A DNA stretch of 20,725 nt from a virus, in the IMG/VR virus record IMGVR_UViG_3300032462_000679, positions 1-20,725 of that record; one strand, given 5' to 3'. Positions 1-6,554 of this stretch are shown here, one piece after another (positions within the stretch are counted from its first letter, which is position 1; each line of letters opens with the position of its first letter). The translations under genes were made by a program, and so were the position numbers. Below the pieces are notes generated by a model. The model saw only the letters and a program-made list of their open reading frames with translations, was not told the DNA's origin and did no database searches.

Positions 1-2
1 AC

Positions 3-503
3 GAGTTTACTAAAGCAAGACTAGATGCTATTAAAGCAGGTAAAGATTCATTTACTGTTGATGGTAAAACATACTCAGTGTCTGGTGACACAGCACAGGA
101 GAAAAATATGAACGAAGATATCAATGTCAGCATTACTGCTAATGGAGAACAAGATGCACTTAATTTACTTCGTAAACTATCTGGCATGCCAGAAGTTACT
201 GGTGTTGCTATACCAGTAGGTGAAGAGGACGATTTAAGCCCAGTAGGCAGTACAGAAACTTGTGACATTTGTGGGTGTGAACCATGCGGGTGTGAACAAG
301 TAGAAGAAGAACGCGATATTGAATACACTAACACTCCACATGAAGAAACAGCGCCAGTAAGTGCTGTAACATCAGCCGCTGGCGGTGGACTTGGTGGACC
401 TAAAAAACAATATCCGTTAGCCGCTAATCGTGGTGCTAACCCTATAGAAGAAGATCTATGGTCAGCATACGAAAGCATGGTTGACGAAGTTAAAAAAGTC
501 TAA
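3..503 (+). CDS. Putative virion/head protein, 5' end missing
   Basis: The reading frame is open from the left edge (first full codon at base 3), so the gene starts outside the window. A GTG at 78 is in frame but has no ribosome site and is probably internal. The visible part holds a predicted mixed segment (TVDGKTYSVSGDT), then DINVSITANGEQDAL followed by LLRKLSGM (165-188), a cysteine cluster C-x2-C-x-C-x2-C-x-C (261-293), an acidic stretch, a Gly-rich linker and a C-terminus containing EEDLWSAYESMVDEVKK. I do not recognise a named family; the text resembles conserved hypothetical proteins of marine T4-like phages. Its place upstream of the terminase suggests a head or packaging role. The next gene starts one base after its stop, so translation is probably coupled. 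Confidence 0.7.
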   Translation, partial: EFTKARLDAIKAGKDSFTVDGKTYSVSGDTAQEKNMNEDINVSITANGEQDALNLLRKLSGMPEVTGVAIPVGEEDDLSPVGSTETCDICGCEPCGCEQVEEERDIEYTNTPHEETAPVSAVTSAAGGGLGGPKKQYPLAANRGANPIEEDLWSAYESMVDEVKKV

Positions 504-504
504 G

Positions 505-891
505 ATGAAAATTAAGGAAGTTATTGTTGAAGACAATAAACGAGCCGATTTTTCAAATTTAGAAGCAGACCAACAAGCTAGTATCAGAAGTGCTATTAGC
601 CTGCCTGGCATTAGTATAAATCATCCCAATGGCAGTCCATACACAGCTTACCGCTTTGGATTAGCTATGGCCGGAGCTCCAGACTTCCCTACAAAAGCCG
701 CAGGCGCAATTGCAGGTGACCCTTTGTTATCATGTTACACTGATCAAGAATTAGAGATCATTAACAGTGCCGCCAAGATGGTAGGTGCTGGCAAGGTTAA
801 AAGATTATCATCTAATCGCAGTGAAGAACTAAGTAATACTAACAAGCAGAGCCCAATGCCTGCTAAGAGGAAAAATAAATATGGCGTCTAA
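505..891 (+). CDS. Conserved hypothetical phage protein, probably virion-associated (128 aa)
   Basis: Start chosen at the ATG at 505, one base after the upstream stop. An in-frame TTG at 481 would add eight residues but lies inside the previous gene and has no ribosome site. The N-terminus MKIKEVIVED matches the pattern M-[KR]-x4-[IL]-x-E9 of T4-type capsid-targeting sequences, although residue 10 is Asp rather than Ala or Gly. The middle has SPYTAYRFGLAMAGAP and AAGAIAGDPLLSCYTDQE; the C-terminus is basic (KRLSSNRSEEL, then PAKRKNKYGV). No catalytic motif is visible. It overlaps the next gene by 11 bases and sits just upstream of the terminase, so a head, neck or small-terminase-like function is possible, but no specific function can be assigned. 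Confidence 0.75.
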   Translation: MKIKEVIVEDNKRADFSNLEADQQASIRSAISLPGISINHPNGSPYTAYRFGLAMAGAPDFPTKAAGAIAGDPLLSCYTDQELEIINSAAKMVGAGKVKRLSSNRSEELSNTNKQSPMPAKRKNKYGV

Positions 892-1189
892 ACAATATGT
901 AGTTCGCACACAAGACTACACCAACGAAGGAATTGATGATGCAGTCCTAGACGACGCTGATCCGATACACGAGATCAAACGCCTTGCTGGGTTAGGCAAT
1001 AACAATATAGGAACGTTACAGGAATACACAGGACCTGATAGTGTTAGCACAGAAGGTAGCAATCCTAGCATCACCGCCAACGAAAAAATAAAATATCAAC
1101 AAGAAAACGACATCAAACCTGGCACTCCTGAATGGTTTAGACTTTGGTTTTCCTTGCCAAAATTTATGGGCGGAGAGACTCCTTGGTAA
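881..1189 (+). CDS. Small hypothetical protein upstream of terminase (102 aa)
   Basis: ATG at 881, preceded by AGAGGAAAAA, a reasonable ribosome site at 867-876. The protein has an acidic N-terminal half with the motif EIKRLAGL (971-994), related to the LKRLSGM motifs of neighbouring proteins. Its C-terminus is aromatic and well defined: KPGTPEWFRLWFSLPKFMGG. It overlaps the upstream gene by 11 bases. In T4 the small terminase gp16 is directly upstream of gp17, so a terminase small subunit is a position-based possibility, but this protein is shorter than T4 gp16 (164 aa) and I see no clear resemblance. Hypothetical head-region protein is the safe call. Confidence 0.7.
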   Translation: MASKQYVVRTQDYTNEGIDDAVLDDADPIHEIKRLAGLGNNNIGTLQEYTGPDSVSTEGSNPSITANEKIKYQQENDIKPGTPEWFRLWFSLPKFMGGETPW

Positions 1190-1217
1190 GTTAAACTTAT
1201 TAAAACCTTTGCTAACA

Positions 1218-1225
1218 GATAAATA
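1218..1225 (+). promoter_or_regulatory. T4-type late promoter box GATAAATA
   Basis: GATAAATA differs from the T4 late consensus TATAAATA at one base and is followed by ACTAT, close to the extended consensus TATAAATACTATT. The box ends exactly five bases before the GTG start at 1231. Confidence 0.6.
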
Positions 1226-1230
1226 ACTAT

Positions 1231-1959
1231 GTGTTAGAAAACAAATATACTTCCTATTATAATAGTATCATCAACAAAGCTAAAAATCGTCTGACGGATG
1301 GGTATTATGAAACTCATCATATTGTTCCTAAATCATTAGGCGGTAGTAATCTTAAAGAAAATCTTGTCAATTTAACAGCCAGAGAGCATTTTATTTGTCA
1401 TCTTCTCCTTACAAAAATGTACGAAGGTAATGCTAAAAAGAAAATGGTATATGCCGCCTGGGCTATGGCAACTTTAGAAAACAATAATCAACAAAGATAT
1501 AAAATAACATCAAAAATATATGAATCTTTGCGTATCAAATATGCTACTTTAAGATCAAAATCACTCAAAGGTAAACCTGGCAGAAAGCACTCAAAAGAAA
1601 CTAAAATTAAATTATCTTTAGCTCATATGGGTAAGAAAAGAAAACCAATGAGTGAAGAATCTAAAAGAAAACTATCTGAATCTATGAAAGGTAAAAATAT
1701 AGGAAAAAAACGCACAGAAGAACAACGTATAAAACAATCTTTAAGACAACTTGGAAGGAAAGGTAATCCTCATTCTAAAGAAACAAAAGAGAAATTAAGA
1801 TTGGCTAATTTAGGAAAAAAGAAAGGGCCTGATAGTGTAGAAACGAAATTAAAAAAATCAACAGCATTAAAAGGTAGAATTAAATCACCTGAACATATTG
1901 CAAAACAAAGACAATCACTACTCAGATACTACTCAAATAAGAAACAGATGGTTAAATAA
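1231..1959 (+). CDS. Free-standing HNH homing endonuclease with NUMOD3 repeats
   Basis: Residues 25-60 carry an HNH-type core: tandem His 29-30 in ETHHIVPKSLGG, then SNLKENLVNLTAREH with Asn 40/44/47 and His 53/57. From about residue 112 to the end there are five to six repeats of roughly 20 residues of the form SxETKxKLSxxxxGKK, typical of the NUMOD3 DNA-binding module of phage homing endonucleases. Start is the GTG at 1231; the ATG two bases earlier is out of frame and stops at once. There is no ribosome site; a late-type box sits five bases upstream. The gene is rich in AAA/AAT/TTA codons and looks more AT-rich than its neighbours. It lies between two intact genes, so it is inserted and free-standing rather than intron-encoded, and probably promotes its own spread at the terminase locus. 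Confidence 0.88.
   Translation: MLENKYTSYYNSIINKAKNRLTDGYYETHHIVPKSLGGSNLKENLVNLTAREHFICHLLLTKMYEGNAKKKMVYAAWAMATLENNNQQRYKITSKIYESLRIKYATLRSKSLKGKPGRKHSKETKIKLSLAHMGKKRKPMSEESKRKLSESMKGKNIGKKRTEEQRIKQSLRQLGRKGNPHSKETKEKLRLANLGKKKGPDSVETKLKKSTALKGRIKSPEHIAKQRQSLLRYYSNKKQMVK
1952..1958 (+). promoter_or_regulatory. Late-promoter-like box TTAAATA before terminase
   Basis: The sequence TTAAATAATACTATG (1952-1966) ends in the terminase start codon and is identical to 20192-20206 in front of the small membrane protein. TTAAATA keeps the TAAATA core of the T4-type late promoter. The box ends five bases before the ATG and overlaps the stop of the endonuclease gene. Confidence 0.55.
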
Positions 1960-1963
1960 TACT

Positions 1964-3532
1964 ATGGCTACAGCTAGAGGTACAGATTCCGTATTAGTAA
2001 AAAAACCTCATCAGAGGGAATCCTTTACGGAAAAACAATTACAAGAGTTTGCTAAATGTGCAAATCCTGTAACAGGTCCTGAATATTTCATGAGTAATTA
2101 CTTTTATATACAGCACCCTACCAAAGGACGAATGTTGTATAAACCTTTTGAATACCAAAAGCGATTGATACACTCATACCACAATTACAGATTCAGCATA
2201 TCCTTAATGCCCAGACAAACAGGGAAGTCCACTTCAGCCGCGGGCTACTTGCTATGGTACGCTATGTTTGTCCCTGACTCAACTATCCTAATCGCCGCAC
2301 ACAAATATACAGGCTCGCAAGAGATCATGCAACGTATACGATACACATATGAGTCAGTTCCAGACTTCATACGTGCTGGTGCAGTTAGTTACAACAAAGG
2401 TAGTATAGACTTTGACAACGGCAGTCGTATAGTAAGTGCTACAACAACTGAAAACACTGGACGGGGTATGAGTATATCGCTACTGTACGCAGATGAGTTT
2501 GCGTTTGTCCGCCCTACCATAGGCCGTGAGTTTTGGACGTCAATATCACCTACATTAGCAACTGGCGGTAAGTGTATTATTACATCAACTCCTAACAGTG
2601 ATGAAGACCAATTTGCCACATTGTGGAAAGGTGCCAACAAGTGCTTTGATGCAAGTGGTAACGAAACAGAATTAGGCATCAATGGGTTTAAAGCATTCCG
2701 CAGTTATTGGAACGAGCATCCAGATCGTGATGAAGCATGGGCTATAGAGACTCGAGCACAATTAGGTGATGAACGATTCCGTAGAGAAATGGATTGTGAA
2801 TTTATCATCTGGGATGAAACATTAATTAATCCTGGTTACTTAATTGAGTTAGATGGAAAAGATCCAACTGAAAGGCAAGGACAGGTACGGTGGTACAAGC
2901 GTCCAGATCCCACACAAACGTATTTGGTTGCATTAGACCCGAGCCTTGGCACAGGGGGCGATCCTAGCGCCATACAGGTCTTTGAAGTTCCTAGCTTCGT
3001 ACAAGTTGCAGAATGGCGAGACAATAGAACACCAGTGCAACAACAGATAGGTATATTGTTAGAGATCACAAAATACCTAGCAGAGACCGTGCCAGTGAAC
3101 AGCATCTATTATAGCTTAGAAAATAATACTTTGGGTGAAGCCGCGTTAATTAGTGTGTCAGAAATCGGCGAAGAGAACATAAAAGGCACGTTCCTGAGCG
3201 AACCCGCCAGGGCAGGGAATACTCGCAGGTATCGAAAAGGATTTAACACATCAAACAAACCAAAAATTACCGCTTGTGCTAAACTTAAGAGCCTGATTGA
3301 AAGCAAACGCATGACCATAAACAGCAAGCCGCTAATATCAGAACTTAAAACGTTTGTGGCCAGCGGTAGCGGATTTGCGGCCAAACCCGGCGAAACTGAT
3401 GACTTGGTAATGAGCCTCGTGTTGATAGTGCGAATGGCCATGCTGTTACAAACGTATGACGCTAATTTAGACAACGCGATGAAAGATGGTCATGACGATT
3501 TTGTAGAACCCATGCCATTTATAATGTTGTAG
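1964..3532 (+). CDS. terL: Terminase large subunit, T4 gp17 type (522 aa)
   Basis: ATP-driven DNA packaging motor and head-filling nuclease. The N-terminal ATPase has a Walker A variant MPRQTGKST (residues 82-90, Lys 88), Walker B LLYADEFAF (Asp 177, Glu 178) and coupling motif TSTPN. The C-terminal RNase H-like nuclease shows ALDPSLGTGGDPS (Asp 325), SLENNTLGE (Glu 386) and ETDDLVMS (Asp 479/480), the expected acidic triad of gp17. Length is shorter than T4 gp17 (610 aa) but complete. The ATG at 1964 was chosen; an open frame extends upstream to 1898 but lies inside the endonuclease gene and is not conserved-looking. No Shine-Dalgarno sequence precedes the start; a late-type box lies five bases upstream. 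Confidence 0.96.
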   Translation: MATARGTDSVLVKKPHQRESFTEKQLQEFAKCANPVTGPEYFMSNYFYIQHPTKGRMLYKPFEYQKRLIHSYHNYRFSISLMPRQTGKSTSAAGYLLWYAMFVPDSTILIAAHKYTGSQEIMQRIRYTYESVPDFIRAGAVSYNKGSIDFDNGSRIVSATTTENTGRGMSISLLYADEFAFVRPTIGREFWTSISPTLATGGKCIITSTPNSDEDQFATLWKGANKCFDASGNETELGINGFKAFRSYWNEHPDRDEAWAIETRAQLGDERFRREMDCEFIIWDETLINPGYLIELDGKDPTERQGQVRWYKRPDPTQTYLVALDPSLGTGGDPSAIQVFEVPSFVQVAEWRDNRTPVQQQIGILLEITKYLAETVPVNSIYYSLENNTLGEAALISVSEIGEENIKGTFLSEPARAGNTRRYRKGFNTSNKPKITACAKLKSLIESKRMTINSKPLISELKTFVASGSGFAAKPGETDDLVMSLVLIVRMAMLLQTYDANLDNAMKDGHDDFVEPMPFIML

Positions 3533-3539
3533 ATAAATA
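3532..3539 (+). promoter_or_regulatory. T4-type late promoter GATAAATACTATT
   Basis: GATAAATACTATT (3532-3544) matches the T4 extended late consensus TATAAATACTATT at 12 of 13 positions and runs directly into the ATG at 3545. Its first base is the last base of the terminase stop codon. Confidence 0.75.
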
Positions 3540-3544
3540 CTATT

Positions 3545-6376
3545 ATGAGAGAAATTAACAAAATTGCAGAAGGACTGTTTGAAAAAATCCGTGATAGATT
3601 TGAGGAAGTAAGTCTTGGTGACGAAAACGCTAAAGCCACACAAAACCCCGAAGATGCACGATTTTTTAACTTTGATTACACAGTAGACGGACACAACCAC
3701 GGCAACATCACAATGAGTCTCATTGATGAAACTAGCCTAAAGATATATTTTAGTAAAAATATCAGTGACGACCTTGACGAAGACCATAAAAAAGACTGGT
3801 ACACGTTTTTAAGAGAGCTTCGCGAGTTTGCCCGTAGAAATCTATTGAGCTTTGAACCACGCGACATAACACGAAGCACGCTAAAACATCGAGACATCCA
3901 GCAACAGAGCAAGGCTGACAACACCTACAGCGCAGACGATGTTGTATCCGAAGGCAAAATGTACGGCACAAAGAACCGTAGCTATGAGAGCTTTGGTCCA
4001 GTGCGCATCAAATTACAGCATAGCAAACCCATCGTCGATGAAGTCCATGGCTCCCGTAGCCGCAACATCGACTCGGTGTTCATCGAAAATGTAGAAGGCG
4101 AAAGATTTAAACTTCCGTTCAATAACCTAACAGGTGCACGTGCCATGGCACGACATGTTTCGGCTGGTGGCATTCCCACTGATGAGTTAGGCCAGCATAT
4201 AACTGAAATGGTTGGAGAAATGATGACATTACGCCCTTTCGTCCGCGGGATGTCACGCAGAACATTTGAGGACACTGTCACTCTAGAGATGGTAGAATCA
4301 GCGTTTGGATATCACGGCCTGCTTAAAAATACCCTAAAGAAAATGAAGGGCAAGCGTGGCTACACAGAATTTAAAGAGAACTATACACCTGCTCTGGTAG
4401 AAGATGAAGCGGATATAGCAGATCTAAAAGAATTGTTTGTCAAGAAAACACTTGACGAGCGCATTGAACAAGCACTACCACTCGTACATAAGGCACACAC
4501 GATCATGAGAGAAAACAACAACCCGTTTGCACAACAATTTGAATCCTGGGCACAAAGAGTATCAGAAGGTACTTGGGCGATCCCAGAAACAGAAGAAAAC
4601 ATTGCAAAACTTAACGAATTACTTAAAAAACCATTGCCAGCAGGCGTAGATGGTGCTAATGCTACTGGTGCGTTAGGTGACCTCATTGGTGACGATGTGC
4701 TATGGGACAACATTGGCGATCTAGGAGATATAGATCCAGAAGCAGACACTAGAGGCCTGATTGTACAATGGGTTGATGACAACATGCCAGAAATCATGGA
4801 CCAATTGAAAGGTAAATCAGGATTTGTACAAATGGATGAAGCTACAGATGATGATTATTCAGTACATGTTGGTGCAAAAGATGGATTAGAGATATTTAAA
4901 AACAATGAGCCACAGTATTGTATGAACTGCCATAATCTAAGTCATATGTATGCTGAGATTGCAGATCCAGAAAATCCAACAGATGGATTACCTGAAGGTG
5001 AAGCAGAAGTAGTATGTCCAAATTGCAAAAGCCCATCTTATTTTATTGCTACAGAAAAAGAGATCGAAACATACGGCCCGCCAAAAGATAATATTGAGTT
5101 AGATGAAGCAACAGATGATGACTACGATGCACAAGCAGATCAAGATGCTATGGACTATGAAGCTGACATCAATTTAGGTGATAATGACGATCAGGCTGAT
5201 GCAGTATACGATGCTATCCTTCGACGTTTTCAAGGCAATCTAGATCTAGTTATCAAAGTAGGTGGTCCTCGAGAAACAATGGCCGCTATCCAGGATTACG
5301 TTGACAGCGAAGATTGGAGTGATCTACAAGAGATTGGTTCCAGTGATGTAAGTGCTTGGGTTGATAATATTGTTAAACAACATTCAACCCCTGACAATTT
5401 AGAAAGACTCAAACGCCTAAGTGGAATGGAAGTAAAAGAAGGCAGAATGAAAGAACTACATTATGATTTGGAAAATGCATCAGACGAAGAGTTTGAAAAA
5501 AATTGGAAATCTAAAAAATCAGATTGGCAAGAAGTTAAAACACCAGGACTAGCAAAAGACCCAAACAAACCAGCATACATCGGCAAAATGAAAATGCACG
5601 AAGAGAAACCAGTATACGAAGCACACGAAAAATTAGAAAAACTAGTAGGACAGCGAGTATATGTTAAGAATAAAGGACAAACAGGTACAGTGGATCAAGT
5701 GTCTACTACTCATAGCAACGCCTTAGTAGTTGATATGGATAATGGACAGACTACGGTATCACACTTTACTGATTTAACCAGTGAAGATGAAAAACCTAGC
5801 ACACTCACAAGATATCTTGACATGCTGAAAGACGTATTAGATTTACATGGGCGTGGAGCAGTACATAAGAAAGGCTTACCAGCAAAATCATATGACGCAA
5901 TGGAAGAATCAACAAACGAAACAGAATATCAATTATGGTGGAACGGCGAAGAAATTGATTCTTTTGCCAGTAAAGAAGAAGCTGTAGCAATGCAAAAAGA
6001 ATATGAAATGGCTTATAAAGGTGGCGTTTCAATTAAAAAAGCAAAAGTAAAAGTAGAAGAAGCTAGTGACACACACTGTTCAGATAAATGCTGTGGTAGT
6101 GATGTAAAAGCAGAAGATTGTGGCTGCCCACCAGATTGCCCGCACTGTAATTGTAACGCTAAACTAGATGAAGCAGAAAAATACACACAAGATGACGTCA
6201 ACGCCGCAATTAAAATAGCAAACAGTTCAACAGGTAACATGACAGATGCTGTTGACAGGATTGAATCAATCGAAGATGGATTGTCTGACCAGCCTCAAGT
6301 AGCAGATGCACTTAAAAAGGCAAACGAAAGTGTACAAGAAATGACATCACTTAAGAGATTATCGGGAATTAACTAG
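3545..6376 (+). CDS. Large modular protein, probable packaged head protein (943 aa)
   Basis: Not recognised as a named family. The N-terminus MREINKIAEG resembles the T4 capsid-targeting sequence (cleavage expected after Glu 9). The first ~300 residues look like a conserved folded region. The rest is acidic and modular: two copies of DEATDDDY (431-438 and 520-527) flank a zinc-ribbon-like C459-x2-C462...C491-x2-C494; LKRLSGM is at 622-628; a Cys-rich patch is at 845-870; and the protein ends SLKRLSGIN. Strict [LI]-x-E-[AG] sites, the T4 gp21 protease pattern, occur at Glu 9, 484, 521 and 876. No enzyme motif, signal peptide or membrane segment is visible. The late-type promoter with no ribosome site and the location beside the terminase support a virion role (inference). 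A terminator follows. Confidence 0.85.
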   Translation: MREINKIAEGLFEKIRDRFEEVSLGDENAKATQNPEDARFFNFDYTVDGHNHGNITMSLIDETSLKIYFSKNISDDLDEDHKKDWYTFLRELREFARRNLLSFEPRDITRSTLKHRDIQQQSKADNTYSADDVVSEGKMYGTKNRSYESFGPVRIKLQHSKPIVDEVHGSRSRNIDSVFIENVEGERFKLPFNNLTGARAMARHVSAGGIPTDELGQHITEMVGEMMTLRPFVRGMSRRTFEDTVTLEMVESAFGYHGLLKNTLKKMKGKRGYTEFKENYTPALVEDEADIADLKELFVKKTLDERIEQALPLVHKAHTIMRENNNPFAQQFESWAQRVSEGTWAIPETEENIAKLNELLKKPLPAGVDGANATGALGDLIGDDVLWDNIGDLGDIDPEADTRGLIVQWVDDNMPEIMDQLKGKSGFVQMDEATDDDYSVHVGAKDGLEIFKNNEPQYCMNCHNLSHMYAEIADPENPTDGLPEGEAEVVCPNCKSPSYFIATEKEIETYGPPKDNIELDEATDDDYDAQADQDAMDYEADINLGDNDDQADAVYDAILRRFQGNLDLVIKVGGPRETMAAIQDYVDSEDWSDLQEIGSSDVSAWVDNIVKQHSTPDNLERLKRLSGMEVKEGRMKELHYDLENASDEEFEKNWKSKKSDWQEVKTPGLAKDPNKPAYIGKMKMHEEKPVYEAHEKLEKLVGQRVYVKNKGQTGTVDQVSTTHSNALVVDMDNGQTTVSHFTDLTSEDEKPSTLTRYLDMLKDVLDLHGRGAVHKKGLPAKSYDAMEESTNETEYQLWWNGEEIDSFASKEEAVAMQKEYEMAYKGGVSIKKAKVKVEEASDTHCSDKCCGSDVKAEDCGCPPDCPHCNCNAKLDEAEKYTQDDVNAAIKIANSSTGNMTDAVDRIESIEDGLSDQPQVADALKKANESVQEMTSLKRLSGIN
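4835..5125 (+). repeat. Direct repeat encoding DEATDDDY, flanking a zinc-ribbon-like module
   Basis: Bases 4835-4858 and 5102-5125 encode the same eight residues DEATDDDY with a few silent differences. Between them lies the four-cysteine module (codons at 4919, 4928, 5015, 5024). The arrangement looks like a duplicated linker bordering an inserted domain. Confidence 0.7.
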
Positions 6377-6396
6377 AGCGTAGTTAGTATTATGGG

Positions 6397-6425
6397 AAGG
6401 CACTTTTTTAGGTGCCTTTCTTTTT
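6397..6425 (+). terminator. Rho-independent terminator after the 943-aa gene
   Basis: AAGGCAC (6397-6403) pairs with GTGCCTT (6412-6418) across an eight-base loop and is followed by a T-rich run (6417-6425, interrupted by one C). It separates the head-region genes from the gp32 operon. Confidence 0.85.
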
Positions 6426-6459
6426 GGCTAAATTGATTTAAAATATTATATAATACCAG

Positions 6460-6488
6460 TTGCAGACTAAATAATAGTAGCGTATAAT
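6460..6488 (+). promoter_or_regulatory. Sigma-70-like promoter for the gp32 operon
   Basis: TTGCAG (6460-6465), 17-base spacer, TATAAT (6483-6488). The -10 is perfect and the -35 matches four of six bases. Predicted start near 6495 gives a leader of about 60 bases before the gp32 ATG. A second TATAAT at 6449-6454 lacks a good -35. Confidence 0.6.
6467..6473 (+). promoter_or_regulatory. Late-promoter-like box CTAAATA upstream of gp32
   Basis: CTAAATA keeps the TAAATA core seen before other genes here. It lies in the spacer of the sigma-70-like promoter and about 80 bases from the gp32 start, so gp32 could be transcribed both early and late. Weak on its own. Confidence 0.35.
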
Positions 6489-6504
6489 ACAAGAGTGTTA
6501 TACG
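6481..6504 (+). repeat. Inverted repeat CGTATAA...TTATACG in the gp32 leader region
   Basis: A perfect 7-bp inverted repeat (6481-6487 with 6498-6504) with a ten-base loop, extendable by a G-T and an A-T pair. It overlaps the -10 element, so it could be an operator. It could also form an RNA hairpin in read-through transcripts, since T4 gp32 is autoregulated through a 5' RNA structure. Confidence 0.5.
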
Positions 6505-6554
6505 TTTTATAGACACATCATGGCAAACAATGACAAACATATAGGAGAAACATC

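Noticed and set aside
1898-1963. Upstream extension of the terminase reading frame by 22 residues
   Set aside because: It lies wholly inside the endonuclease gene, has no ribosome site, and the ATG at 1964 has the same promoter-start arrangement as other late genes.
1190-1963. Group I intron carrying the HNH gene
   Set aside because: The flanking genes each look complete with natural starts and stops, so no split exon is seen; a free-standing endonuclease explains the data.
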